From Micrococcales bacterium (GTDB taxonomy: Bacteria > Actinomycetota > Actinomycetes > S36-B12 > UBA10799), in assembly GCA_016703125.1 (NCBI GenBank), contig JADJCR010000005.1, positions 248,001 through 312,000 on the forward strand: a DNA stretch of 64,000 nucleotides, given 5' to 3'. Shown here piece after piece: positions 18,161 through 26,435 of this stretch. The notes under the pieces are model-generated. The model had not been told where the DNA came from. It saw only the letters and a list, made by a program, of their open reading frames with translations, and searched no databases. Numbering within the stretch: the stretch's first letter is position 1; every line of letters starts with the position of its first letter. Both the position numbers and the translations under genes were made by a program.

Positions 18161-18703
18161 ATGATCAAGATTTCCAAACTCCGTCCCTCCCCCGCACTGG
18201 TCGTCGGCTTCGCCGCCCTGACCCTCGCCGTAGCCGGCACCGCCGTGGCCGCACCCGACCCCGGCGGCAGTCTGCAGGCCGTCTCGAAGGCAAAGGTCAA
18301 GACGATCGCCCGCAACCAGGCCAACAAGGCCATCGACGCGCGCGCACCCGGACTCTCCGTGCTGTCCGCGCAGACGGCCGCGCCCACCGGTCCCGCCGGT
18401 GGCGACCTGACCGGCACCTACCCCGACCCGACGATCGCCGAAGATGCGGTCAAGGCCAAGCAACTCGGCCCGGTACAGACAGTGTCGAACGGTGCCGGTC
18501 TGGCGAACGGCGCGACAGGCAACGTCTCAGTCCAATGCCCCGCCGGCACCCAGATGCTCAGCGGCGGCAGCACGGCCACCCTCGGCGGGAACGACTTGGT
18601 TCTCGTCCTCAGGTCCTTCCCGGTCGGCAACGGCTGGTTTGCCACCTACCGGAACATCTCCGGAGTCAACGCGACGATCACCGCGGTGGCTCTCTGCATC
18701 TGA
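18161..18703 (+). CDS. Secreted protein of unknown function with a fibre-like motif
   Basis: A 180-residue protein with a clear signal peptide: positive start MIKISKLRPS, a hydrophobic core of about residues 13-30, and an AVAA cleavage site near residue 30. The mature part has a lysine/alanine-rich stretch, then GGDLTGTYPDPTIAEDAV, a motif also seen in tail-fibre-like and other extracellular repeat proteins. The C-terminal domain has two cysteines (VQCPAGTQ and ALCI at the end) that could form a disulphide. It is probably exported by Sec. No partner gene is evident. The RBS is not obvious. Confidence 0.75.
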   Translation: MIKISKLRPSPALVVGFAALTLAVAGTAVAAPDPGGSLQAVSKAKVKTIARNQANKAIDARAPGLSVLSAQTAAPTGPAGGDLTGTYPDPTIAEDAVKAKQLGPVQTVSNGAGLANGATGNVSVQCPAGTQMLSGGSTATLGGNDLVLVLRSFPVGNGWFATYRNISGVNATITAVALCI

Positions 18704-18790
18704 GCCTTACGCACGACCGCATGCGTCGTGCCGGGTCACACACAGCACGACCTGACCCGGCACGACACTGCGGCCGATGGAGGTTCCGGT

Positions 18791-18872
18791 CGATCCGGGA
18801 GAGATCCCCACACCCGGGAGCGACCCAACCGATCCTTCACTCGCCGATGGAGGCATCTCTCCTGCCTGCAGG
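18791..18872 (+). repeat. Degenerate copy of the CGGGAGCGA intergenic repeat
   Basis: The gap before the MFS gene contains CCCGGGAGCGACCCAAC and, about 35 bases later, ATCTCTCCTGCCTGCAGG. These match the second arm (CCGGGAGCGATCCAAC) and the end (CTCTCCCGCCTTG) of the repeat family seen at 25.4, 37.9 and 47.4 kb. The middle ACCGGTTG block is poorly conserved. This looks like an old, decayed copy. Confidence 0.45.
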
Positions 18873-19003
18873 TGGCGCGCGTGCGGTGCCGCGGTTACTC
18901 CTGTGCCTCACACCACCGCGGTCCCTAGCCTCCCCACGCCCTGCCCGCGGCATCCACGCCGCTACGCCCGGTACCGTGCGGGTGGACCCGAAGGAGACCG
19001 CCC

Positions 19004-20320
19004 ATGGCCCAGCAGACCCCGGCCCGCACCGACCACCACCTGCGGCCCACCGCGCTGGGCACGCGCACCTGGTTCGGCGTCGTCATCATCGGCCTGGTCG
19101 GCCAGATCGCGTGGACGGTCGAGAACCTCTACCTGAACGTCTTCGTCTACGACACGATCACCGACGACCCGAACGTCATCGCGACGATGGTGGCGGCCTC
19201 GGCCATCTCCGCGACGCTCGCGACGTTCCTCATCGGCCCGCTCTCCGACCGGATCGGGAAGCGCCGGGTGTTCATCGTGAGCGGCTACCTGCTGTGGGGG
19301 GTGTCCACGATGCTCTTCGGCTTCATCACCGTGGACAGCGTCGCGGCCCTCATCCCCGCGGTCAGCGCCATCACCGCCGCCGCGACGGCCGTCATTCTGC
19401 TGGACTGCATCATGAGTTTCCTCGGCGCGGGTGCCAACGACGCCTCGTTCAACGCCTGGGTCACCGACATCACCTCCCCCAGCAACCGCGGGCGGGTCGA
19501 GTCGGTGCTGGCGGTGCTCCCACTGGTCTCGATGCTGCTGGTCTTCGGCGGGCTGGACGGACTCACGAAGAACGGCGACTGGCAGATGTTCTTCATCGTG
19601 GTCGGCGCCCTCATGATCGTCGCCGGCCTGGTCGCCCTGGCCCTCATCCGGGACGCCCCCGGTGAGCCGACCCAGACCGACAGCCTGCTGCGTTCCATCG
19701 TGCACGGGCTGCGGCCGACCACGATACGCAGCAATCCCCCGCTCTACTGGACCCTGGTCGCCTTCGCCATCCTGGGCACCTCCACCCAGGTCTTCCTGCC
19801 GTACCTGATCATCTACGTCCAGCGCTACCTGCGCATCGACGCCTACGCCCTCGTACTCGCCGTCGTCCTCACCGGCGCGTCGGTGGTCAGCGTGCTCGGC
19901 GGGCGCATCATCGACCGGGTGGGCAAGGTCGCCTTCATGCTCCCGGCGGCGGGGGTCTACCTCGTCGGGCTCGCACTGATGATCTTCGCCCGCGGACTGC
20001 TCCCGGTGATCGCGGCGGGACTGGTGCTGATGTCGGGATTCATGCTCTCCATGGCCGCCATCGGCGCGGCCGTGCGTGACTTCTCACCGCCCGACCGCGT
20101 GGGCATGGTGCAGGGGTTGCGCATGATCGCCATGGTCCTGGTCCCCATGGTCATCGGACCGTTCATCGGCGCGGCCGTGATCCGCGGGGCCGATGAGTAC
20201 TACGAGGACCTCGGACAACTCAAGCAGGTGCCCACACCGGGCATCTTCGTGGCCGCTGCGGTCGTCGTGTTGATCATCGTGATCCCCGTGGCGGCGCTGC
20301 GCAGGAGGTCGGCCAGATGA
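19004..20320 (+). CDS. MFS transporter, probably for a glycoside
   Basis: A 438-residue major facilitator superfamily protein with about twelve membrane segments. The loop between helices 2 and 3 reads GPLSDRIGKRRVFI, the MFS signature A motif. The start ATG has AAGGAG eight bases upstream. Its stop overlaps the start of a GH2 glycosidase gene (ATGA), so the pair is translationally coupled. That suggests import of a glycoside or oligosaccharide that the glycosidase cleaves inside the cell. The actual substrate cannot be read from the sequence. Confidence 0.82.
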   Translation: MAQQTPARTDHHLRPTALGTRTWFGVVIIGLVGQIAWTVENLYLNVFVYDTITDDPNVIATMVAASAISATLATFLIGPLSDRIGKRRVFIVSGYLLWGVSTMLFGFITVDSVAALIPAVSAITAAATAVILLDCIMSFLGAGANDASFNAWVTDITSPSNRGRVESVLAVLPLVSMLLVFGGLDGLTKNGDWQMFFIVVGALMIVAGLVALALIRDAPGEPTQTDSLLRSIVHGLRPTTIRSNPPLYWTLVAFAILGTSTQVFLPYLIIYVQRYLRIDAYALVLAVVLTGASVVSVLGGRIIDRVGKVAFMLPAAGVYLVGLALMIFARGLLPVIAAGLVLMSGFMLSMAAIGAAVRDFSPPDRVGMVQGLRMIAMVLVPMVIGPFIGAAVIRGADEYYEDLGQLKQVPTPGIFVAAAVVVLIIVIPVAALRRRSAR

Positions 20321-22056
20321 TGCCGACCCGGCGGCCACTGCTGACCGTCTGGGGGGAGGCGCTGGATCCCGACCACCCGCTGCCCGAGTACCCACGACCA
20401 CAATTACGACGCGACTCCTACCTGAACCTCAACGGCCGCTGGGACCACGCCTTCCGCATCTCCGCGCGGGAGCCCTCGACGTGGGACGGACCCATCGTCG
20501 TGCCGTTCTCCCCGGAGGCACCCCTGTCCGGGGTCGGCCGACAACTGCAGCCCGCGGAGTTCCTGCACTACCGGCGTACGTTCGACCTGCCGGAGAGGTT
20601 CGTGCGCGACCGCGTGCTGCTGCACTTCGGCGCTGTCGACCAGTTCTGCCGGGTACGCGTCAACGGTGTCGACGTCGGCGCACACGGGGGCGGCTACCTA
20701 CCGTTCACGCTCGACATCACCGAGGCGCTGAAGCCGGGGAGCAACACCCTGCACGTCGTGGTCACCGATCCCAGCGACACCGGGACCGGGGCGCGCGGCA
20801 AGCAGAAACTGCAGCCGGGCGGCATCTGGTACACCGCACAGTCGGGGATCTGGCAGACCGTGTGGCTGGAGTCCGTGCCCGCCGGCCACGTCACAGACGT
20901 CCACCTCGAGCCGGACCTCACCGGGTTCACGATCACGGTGGCCGCCACGGTCACCACCTCCGTGGACGTCAGCGTGCTGAGCGGCGGCGTCCCCGTGAGC
21001 ACCGCGTCAGGTCGGACCGGCTCGCGACTGCGCATCGACATCCCGCAACCGCGCCTGTGGTCACCTGAGGACCCGCACCTCTACGACGTGGAGATCCACT
21101 GTGGCGACGACGAGGTTCGCAGCTACGTCGGGCTGCGGACGACCACCGTGGGACCGGATGCGTCCGGCGTGCCGCAACTGCTGCTCAACGGCCGGCCCTA
21201 CCTGCATGCTGGCGTGCTCGATCAGGGCTACTGGTCCGACGGCCTGTACACCGCCGCCTCCGACGACGCCCTCGTGTTCGACATCGAAACCATGAAGGAC
21301 ATGGGGTTCACGATGATGCGCAAGCACATCAAGATCGAGCCCCAGCGCTGGTACTACCACTGCGATCGCCTGGGCATGCTGGTGTGGCAGGACATGGTCA
21401 ACGGCGGCGGGCCGTACCGGCGGGGCGTGGTGCAGGTACCGGCCGTCACGCCGCTGCGCCTCAAAGACAGCCACTACCGGGTCTTCTCTCGCCAGGACGC
21501 GGCCGGCCGTGACCAGTGGCTTGTCGAGACCGACCAGACCGTCGCCCTGCTGCGCAACCACCCGAGCGTGGTCGTATGGGTGCCCTTCAACGAGGGCTGG
21601 GGGCAGTTCGACGCCACCCTGGTGGCCGAGCGCGTCCGCGCCCTCGACCCCAGCCGGCCGGTGGACCATGCCAGCGGCTGGCACGACCAGGATGGCGGGG
21701 ACTTCCACAGCCTGCACGTCTACTTCCGGGCCTTCCGGGTGCCCCGGCGCCGCGACCCGCGGGCGCTGGCGCTCAGCGAGTACGGCGGATACAGCCTGCA
21801 CCTGGCAGAGCACTCCCCCACCGACACCGAGTTCGGATACCGGCGCTATACATCGGCGGCGTCACTGGCCGAGGCATTCCGTCTGCTGCACACCGACCAG
21901 ATCCTCCCCGCCGTCACTCAGGGCTTGACGGCCACCGTGTACACCCAGGTCAGCGACGTCGAGGACGAGACCAACGGGCTGCTGACCTACGACCGCCGGG
22001 TGGTGAAGATCCCGGTCGAGCAGGTGCGGTCGGTGATCGGGCAACTGCGGCTGTGA
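20317..22056 (+). CDS. Glycoside hydrolase family 2 protein
   Basis: A 579-residue enzyme with GH2 architecture: jelly-roll sugar-binding domain (about residues 20-200, FLHYRRTFDLPERF), an immunoglobulin-like domain (about 205-285) and a TIM-barrel catalytic domain (about 290-579). The acid/base glutamate is Glu426 in PFNEGWGQ, and the nucleophile is Glu488 in ALSEYGGYS. There is no signal peptide, so it acts in the cytoplasm on imported sugars. The subfamily (galactosidase, glucuronidase, mannosidase or other) is not decided by what is visible. Coupled to the MFS gene upstream. Confidence 0.85.
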   Translation: MMPTRRPLLTVWGEALDPDHPLPEYPRPQLRRDSYLNLNGRWDHAFRISAREPSTWDGPIVVPFSPEAPLSGVGRQLQPAEFLHYRRTFDLPERFVRDRVLLHFGAVDQFCRVRVNGVDVGAHGGGYLPFTLDITEALKPGSNTLHVVVTDPSDTGTGARGKQKLQPGGIWYTAQSGIWQTVWLESVPAGHVTDVHLEPDLTGFTITVAATVTTSVDVSVLSGGVPVSTASGRTGSRLRIDIPQPRLWSPEDPHLYDVEIHCGDDEVRSYVGLRTTTVGPDASGVPQLLLNGRPYLHAGVLDQGYWSDGLYTAASDDALVFDIETMKDMGFTMMRKHIKIEPQRWYYHCDRLGMLVWQDMVNGGGPYRRGVVQVPAVTPLRLKDSHYRVFSRQDAAGRDQWLVETDQTVALLRNHPSVVVWVPFNEGWGQFDATLVAERVRALDPSRPVDHASGWHDQDGGDFHSLHVYFRAFRVPRRRDPRALALSEYGGYSLHLAEHSPTDTEFGYRRYTSAASLAEAFRLLHTDQILPAVTQGLTATVYTQVSDVEDETNGLLTYDRRVVKIPVEQVRSVIGQLRL

Positions 22057-22227
22057 CTCACTGCTCCGGGATCATCACGATGACACGGGCACTCGCTCAC
22101 ACAGATCCCGCAGCCGTGACCACGCCCTGCCCGCCTCTGCCATGAATGCGGATCTGGAACGCACTTCCACCGCAGTCCGCCCCGATCCCGATACGCGACG
22201 TGGCGCTGCGAACAGTCGGTGACGCAA

Positions 22228-22233
22228 TAGGCT
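22228..22233 (+). promoter_or_regulatory. -10 element of ybaK, leaderless start
   Basis: TAGGCT matches the actinobacterial -10 consensus TANNNT and stands exactly six bases before the ybaK ATG. That places transcription start at the start codon, i.e. a leaderless mRNA. It would also drive the coupled carotenoid genes that follow. Confidence 0.6.
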
Positions 22234-22239
22234 TCCACC

Positions 22240-22728
22240 ATGGAGGGTCTTCCGTCAGGTGTGCGCAAAGTCCAGGCGACACTGCAGGATCTCGGCCTCA
22301 CCGAACGAGTGCGTGAGCTTCCAGAATCGGCGGCCACCGCCGCATCCGCGGCGCAGGCACTCGGTGTTGACAAGGCCGCGATCGGCAACTCGCTGATCTT
22401 CGAAGCGGATGGCGGACCGTTGCTCGTCGTCATCTCCGGGGCGCATCGCGTGGACCTGCTGAAACTCGCCGCACTCACCGACAGCCGGCGTGTGCACCGT
22501 GCCGACCCCTCCTTCGTACGCCTGCACACCGGCCAGCCGATCGGCGGCGTGTCACCGGTCGGGCACCCCCGGCCGATCGAAACCCTCGTGGACGTCACCC
22601 TCTCCCGGCAGCGCCAGGTGTGGGTGAGCGCAGGGCACCCCCAATTCGTCTTCCGCACCAGATACGACGAGTTGCTGCGTATCACCGCCGGCAATGCCGG
22701 CGAGGTCGGCGAGGCCCCCGCGGAATGA
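22240..22728 (+). CDS. ybaK: YbaK/EbsC family aminoacyl-tRNA deacylase
   Basis: A 162-residue protein of the YbaK fold, which hydrolyses mischarged tRNAs such as Cys-tRNA-Pro. Visible features are SLIFEADGGPLLVVISGAHR with the family lysine region upstream (ALGVDKAAIGNSLIF), GGVSPVGHPRPIETLVD, and the ending GHPQFVFRTRYDELLRITAG. A leaderless promoter precedes it. Its stop overlaps the next gene (ATGA), so it heads a four-gene operon with carotenoid-modifying enzymes. That link seems positional rather than functional. Confidence 0.88.
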   Translation: MEGLPSGVRKVQATLQDLGLTERVRELPESAATAASAAQALGVDKAAIGNSLIFEADGGPLLVVISGAHRVDLLKLAALTDSRRVHRADPSFVRLHTGQPIGGVSPVGHPRPIETLVDVTLSRQRQVWVSAGHPQFVFRTRYDELLRITAGNAGEVGEAPAE

Positions 22729-23387
22729 CCGTCGTCCTGGACATCTGGCGGGTACCGCGCACCGCAGTGCCCGTGGCCTTGTGGCGCATGGCGCGCGACC
22801 CCTTCGCCCTGTCAGGGCTGCCCGGGCTGCTCTTCCACAAATCACTGGGCACCGGGGCCGGCAAGCGTTTCACCGCCTCCGACGCCGACCTGCGGCAGTG
22901 GGCACTGCTCACGTGCTGGTCAGGCCCCGACCACTCCGCGGAGAGTGTCCGCCGGCGCTGGAACGCACGGGCTGAACAGCACACGCGCTTGGTCCTGGGG
23001 ACAATCGCCAGCCACGGCAGCTGGTCGGGCCGGGAACCCTTCACCGTCGACCCCGCGCTGGTCGCGCACCCCGGTCCCCTCGCCGCAATCACCCGGGCCC
23101 GGGTCCGGACACGGCAGTGGCGGGCGTTCCAGCGCGCCGTTCCGCCGGTGGCCGCGCTCCTGCCCGACCAGGAGGGGCTGCTCTACCGCATCGGCATCGG
23201 GGAAGCACCGGTCGGGCTGCAGGGGACGTTCAGTGTGTGGCGCGACGCGGTCACTCTGCGTGACTTCGCCTATCGTCAACCCGAGCACCGCGACGTCATC
23301 GCACAGACCCGGGAGACGGGTTGGTACGCAGAGGAGTTGTTCGCCCGGTTCGCCGTGCTGGACGTCAGCGGGGATCCGCTGTGGTGA
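22725..23387 (+). CDS. crtA: Spheroidene monooxygenase-like protein (CrtA family)
   Basis: A 220-residue protein resembling CrtA, the haem enzyme that adds a keto group at C-2 of acyclic carotenoid ends. Family-like features are the N-terminal WRVPRTAVPVALWRMARDP, DLRQWALLTCWSG, GIGEAPVGLQGTFSVWRDA and the C-terminal block REHRDVI-like followed by TGWYAEELFARFAVLDVSGD. The ATG overlaps the ybaK stop, and the stop overlaps the CruF-like start. Placed among carotenoid genes, it probably oxidises the acyclic end. The precise reaction is inferred. Confidence 0.72.
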   Translation: MTVVLDIWRVPRTAVPVALWRMARDPFALSGLPGLLFHKSLGTGAGKRFTASDADLRQWALLTCWSGPDHSAESVRRRWNARAEQHTRLVLGTIASHGSWSGREPFTVDPALVAHPGPLAAITRARVRTRQWRAFQRAVPPVAALLPDQEGLLYRIGIGEAPVGLQGTFSVWRDAVTLRDFAYRQPEHRDVIAQTRETGWYAEELFARFAVLDVSGDPLW

Positions 23388-24135
23388 CCCGGGCCGTGGC
23401 CGGGCAGCGGTTCCTGACCGTACCTGTGGCCCTGACGGCCGCGGCGATCCTCGCGCAGATCTCCTGGATCCTGGTACCCGCCGGCAACCGGCAGGCCACC
23501 ACCACCGCAGTCGTGGTGCTGTTCACCGCAGCCAGCCTCACCCACGCCATGCAGCAGAACGGCTGGAGTTGGACCTGGCGGTTCGCGACGATCTCCGGCG
23601 CATTCGGCCTGGGCATCGAACTCCTCGGGCACACCACCGACGTACCGTTCGGCCCCTACTACTACTCCCCCGATCTGCAGCCGCAGATCCTCGGCGTGCC
23701 ACTCATCGTCCCCTTGGCCTGGATCATGATGGCCTACCCGTGCCTGGTCCTCGCCCGGTCGGTGAGCCGGCGCTGGACAGTCCCCTGGCCGCCGCCGGCC
23801 TGACTGCGTGGGACCTGTTCCTCGACCCGCAGATGGTCGGCGAGGGTTACTGGGTGTGGGAGTCGGCAGACCCCGCATTACCTGGCATCCCCGGGATCCC
23901 GGCGCAGAACTATGCCGGCTGGCTGCTCAGCACGCTGGTGCTGATGACCATGCTGAACCGTCTGCCGCGGACGCAAGTTGACCTGGTGGTACCGCGCGTG
24001 CTGTACGGATGGATGTGGATCGGCGGCATCATCGCCAACGCGTTCTTCCTGGACCGTCCCGCGGTGGCGCTCGTCGGGGGCATCGGCATGGCCGTGCTGG
24101 GCATTCCGGCACTGTGGGCCCGGCGAACGCCATGA
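23384..24135 (+). CDS. cruF: Carotenoid 1',2'-hydratase (CruF-like, DUF422), one frameshift
   Basis: A multi-pass membrane protein (about 250 residues, seven or more helices) of the DUF422 carotenoid family. This family includes cyanobacterial CruF, which hydrates the acyclic end of gamma-carotene, and archaeal bisanhydrobacterioruberin hydratase. Typical motifs are THAMQQNGWSWTWRFATISG, GHTTDVPFGPYYYS and LTAWDLFLDPQMVGEGYWVW. The frame breaks near 23790, between SRRWTVP and LTAWDLFLDP. The GTG start overlaps the upstream stop, and the repaired stop overlaps the CruG-like ATG. The order CruF-CruG matches the cyanobacterial pair. Confidence 0.85.
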
Positions 24136-25211
24136 AGGTGCTGCGGAGCGCGGTCGCGATGGCTGCCGCGGGTGCCGCTGCGGCCACGGCCCTGAGTCTG
24201 GTCAACCTGCGCCACTTGCGACGACCGGGGCAGGCGCCCTTGCCGGGCCGGATCAGTGTCCTGGTCCCGGCGCGCGACGAGGCCGGGCGCATCGGACCCA
24301 CGTTGCGTAGCCTGCAGGCCCTCGAGGGGGTCCACGAGATCCTCGTCCTCGATGACGACTCCAGCGACGCCACCGCGGACGTGGTGGCGGCCGCCGGGCT
24401 GGATGTCATCCACGGCGACGGCGGACCACCACGGGGCTGGCTGGGCAAACCGTGGGCCTGTCAACGACTCGCGCAAGCATCCCACGGCGACATCCTGGTC
24501 TTCCTCGACGCCGACGTGCAGTTGCGTCCCGATGCGGCGAGGGCTGCGGCGGGACTGTTGGCCGACGTGGATCTGGTGTGCCCCTACCCCCATCAGCAGG
24601 TGAACAGCCCATTGCAGGTCCTGGTGCAGCCGCTGCTGCAATGGTCATGGCTGAGCTTCCTGCCACTGCGCCTGGCCGAGCGCTCCTCCCATCCCCTGCT
24701 GTCCGCGGGCAACGGACAGTTCCTCGTGGTGCGCCGCGATGCCTACTTCGCCGCCGGTGGGCACGCGGCGGTCCGCGACCAGGTATTGGAGGATCTTGCG
24801 CTTGTGCGCCGGTTCAAGGCGACCGGGCACACGGTGGCGATGGCCGACGGCACCGACCTGGCCGACTGCCGGATGTATGCCGACGACCGGGAACTCATCG
24901 AGGGCTACACCAAATCCCTGCACGACGCGTTCGGCCCGGCCACGGTGGTTCTGCTCGCCGCTCTTTACGTGGCGCCACCGGTGGTCGCCCTGCTGACCCG
25001 CGACCGCTTGACGCGGTGGCTGGGCCTGGCCGGCTACGGGGCGGCGGTGATGGGCCGGGTGGCCGTGGCGCGCCGCATGCGACAGCCCGTGTGGGCCTGT
25101 GTGTTGCACCCGCTGTCGATCCTTGCCCTGATCGGCATCCGGGAGCGGTCCGTGCAGGCCCATCGTCGCGGGACGATCACGTGGCGGGGACGCTCCATCA
25201 GCGCTGGGTGA
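24132..25211 (+). CDS. cruG: Family 2 glycosyltransferase, CruG-like carotenoid glycosyltransferase
   Basis: A 359-residue GT2 enzyme. The N-terminal signal anchor is about residues 5-24. The catalytic domain starts RISVLVPARDEAGRI, with LVLDDDSSD, FLDADVQL (the metal-binding DxD) and QVLEDLALVRRFK (ED motif, catalytic base region). Two or three membrane helices at the C-terminus keep it at the membrane. In cyanobacteria CruG glycosylates the 2'-hydroxyl made on CruF products. Direct coupling (ATGA) to the CruF-like gene makes the same role likely here. The sugar is unknown. Confidence 0.78.
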   Translation: MKVLRSAVAMAAAGAAAATALSLVNLRHLRRPGQAPLPGRISVLVPARDEAGRIGPTLRSLQALEGVHEILVLDDDSSDATADVVAAAGLDVIHGDGGPPRGWLGKPWACQRLAQASHGDILVFLDADVQLRPDAARAAAGLLADVDLVCPYPHQQVNSPLQVLVQPLLQWSWLSFLPLRLAERSSHPLLSAGNGQFLVVRRDAYFAAGGHAAVRDQVLEDLALVRRFKATGHTVAMADGTDLADCRMYADDRELIEGYTKSLHDAFGPATVVLLAALYVAPPVVALLTRDRLTRWLGLAGYGAAVMGRVAVARRMRQPVWACVLHPLSILALIGIRERSVQAHRRGTITWRGRSISAG

Positions 25212-25251
25212 GCCTGCGCCACCACCAGCCGCATCCGGGAGCGGCGCGACC

Positions 25252-25524
25252 GGAGCCCGCAGCGAGCCACCCACCGGGACTCCAGCCACACCCGGGAGCC
25301 GCGGCGGCTGGAGCCCGCAGCGAGCCACCCACCGGGACTCCAGCCACACCCGGGAGCGAAACGGACAGGCGGGAGCGAAAAACACCGGTTGCATCGCTCC
25401 CGGACGTACCGATCTCTCCCGCCTTGAGTGGCCGGCGGCGGGCGGGGGGCGCGGCCCGGGCTCCAGCACCCGGGAGCGGCGGCGGTTGGAGCCCGCAGCG
25501 AGCCACCCACCGGGACTCCAGCCA
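25252..25524 (+). repeat. Direct repeats of a 37-48 bp GC-rich unit
   Basis: The unit, beginning GGAGCCCGCAGCGAGCCACC and ending GGGACTCCAGCCA, occurs at 25252-25288, 25310-25346 and 25488-25524. The first two copies extend 11 bases further into CACCCGGGAGC and sit 58 bp apart. They interleave with the two identical 75-bp CGGGAGCGA elements. No coding function is seen in this 464-bp gap between convergent genes. Confidence 0.8.
25351..25425 (+). repeat. CGGGAGCGA intergenic repeat, copy A
   Basis: A 75-bp element identical to 25561-25635. It starts CGGGAGCGAAACGGACAGG and ends GATCTCTCCCGCCTT. Internal arms GGCGGGAG (25369-25376) and CTCCCGCC (25416-25423) are complementary, as are CGGGAGCG (25351-25358) and CGCTCCCG (25395-25402). 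The palindromic ACCGGT lies in the middle. It lies in the gap between the convergent CruG-like and VanX-like genes. Confidence 0.85.
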
Positions 25525-25560
25525 GGGGCCGGGGCCGGGCCGCGGGCCGGGGCCCGCACC

Positions 25561-25635
25561 CGGGAGCGAAACGGACAGGCGGGAGCGAAAAACACCGGTT
25601 GCATCGCTCCCGGACGTACCGATCTCTCCCGCCTT
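25561..25635 (+). repeat. CGGGAGCGA intergenic repeat, copy B
   Basis: Identical over 75 bp to copy A, offset by 210 bp. Perfect identity indicates a recent duplication or gene conversion. Its end lies 41 bp beyond the stop codon of the VanX-like gene, so in that direction it could act in transcript ending or stability. Confidence 0.85.
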
Positions 25636-25675
25636 CAGCTGCCGCGGCCAGTGCGGCGGGCAGGGCGGGCCACAG

Positions 25676-26401
25676 TCAGCGCCCCCGCGGCCGGGCGTGC
25701 CCGAACCGCACGGGTGTACCGACCACAGCGGCCCAATAGCGGGTCCCGTACTCCCAGTGCCACCACTCCTGCGGGTGGGCAACGAACCCGGCCCCGGACA
25801 TGGCGGCCCCCAACAACCTCCGCAGGTCGCGAGCCAGCCGCGGGCCGTCTGGCTCCAATGCGGCGGACGCTGCCTCTGGGACGAAGGCGTCGAAGCCTGT
25901 GCCCAGCGCCAGCGGGTGGCCCGACCAGGTGAGTGTCAGGTCGACCGTGCCTCCCGAGGCATGGGGTGGACACCGGCGCGGATCGGGATCCGGTGACGCC
26001 ACGAAGCCCGGCGGCAGATCGCCATCGCGGTACACCCGCTCATGCAAGACCGCCTGCAGACGGGGGTCGCGCCACGCGTCCCACACCGCCAGCCCGAAGG
26101 GATCGGGCAACGATTCCGCCGCCAGCACGAGGCGCTCGAAGGCCTCCGGGCGCAGGTATGCACCGGCGATCGCGAAGGGCCAGCGCTCGTGGAAATACGC
26201 ACCGAGCACCCGGATCCGCGGGTCCTCCACAGGTACCAGGTCGGTGCTCGCCGAGGTCGGTCCATCCGGCAACTCGGTGAGTTCGGGCGTTCGCACCAGC
26301 GCAGCCAGGCCCACTGCCCAGCCATCGTCCTGGACGCCGACCAACCGCGGGTCGAGCCCGGCCCACGCGTAATCAGGCAACTTCTCGGGGACTGCATGCA
26401 C
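25676..26401 (-). CDS. D-alanyl-D-alanine dipeptidase-like protein (VanX/DdpX, peptidase M15D)
   Basis: A zinc dipeptidase of the VanX family, about 241 residues from GTG at 26401. Zinc and catalytic residues are visible: His in PPHASGGTVDLTL with the Asp, and EWWHWEYGTRYW holding the catalytic Glu and second His. FDAFVPEA is also typical. An alternative start at 26467 would overlap the divergent CrtD-like gene, so GTG at 26401 is preferred. There is no signal peptide. It may recycle D-Ala-D-Ala from peptidoglycan; no vancomycin-resistance partners (VanH, VanA) are nearby. Confidence 0.82.
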   Translation of the reverse strand: MHAVPEKLPDYAWAGLDPRLVGVQDDGWAVGLAALVRTPELTELPDGPTSASTDLVPVEDPRIRVLGAYFHERWPFAIAGAYLRPEAFERLVLAAESLPDPFGLAVWDAWRDPRLQAVLHERVYRDGDLPPGFVASPDPDPRRCPPHASGGTVDLTLTWSGHPLALGTGFDAFVPEAASAALEPDGPRLARDLRRLLGAAMSGAGFVAHPQEWWHWEYGTRYWAAVVGTPVRFGHARPRGR

Positions 26402-26422
26402 CCGACCATCCAAGCGCGCCGG

Positions 26423-26428
26423 TAGCCT
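26423..26428 (+). promoter_or_regulatory. -10 element of the CrtD-like gene, leaderless start
   Basis: TAGCCT fits TANNNT and stands seven bases before the GTG at 26436, predicting a leaderless transcript. It overlaps the region upstream of the divergent VanX-like gene. Confidence 0.55.
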
Positions 26429-26435
26429 GCTTGGC

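Noticed and set aside
22725..25211. C50 carotenoid (decaprenoxanthin or sarcinaxanthin) pathway
   Set aside because: No UbiA-type lycopene elongase was found in the window; the CruF/CruG-like pair points to a C40 glycoside, although an elongase elsewhere cannot be excluded.
24645..25604. A minus-strand frame encoding repeated PVFFAPACPFRSR peptides across the repeat array
   Set aside because: The peptide repetition comes from the DNA repeats; the rest is antisense to the CruG-like gene. No start signal or domain supports translation.
25252..25635. Possible CRISPR array
   Set aside because: Only two or three units of two kinds, unequal gaps of repeat-like rather than unique spacer sequence, and no cas genes nearby.
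25676..26401. Vancomycin-resistance locus
   Set aside because: The VanX-like gene stands alone, without VanH, VanA-type ligase or VanRS, so a peptidoglycan-recycling role is more likely.
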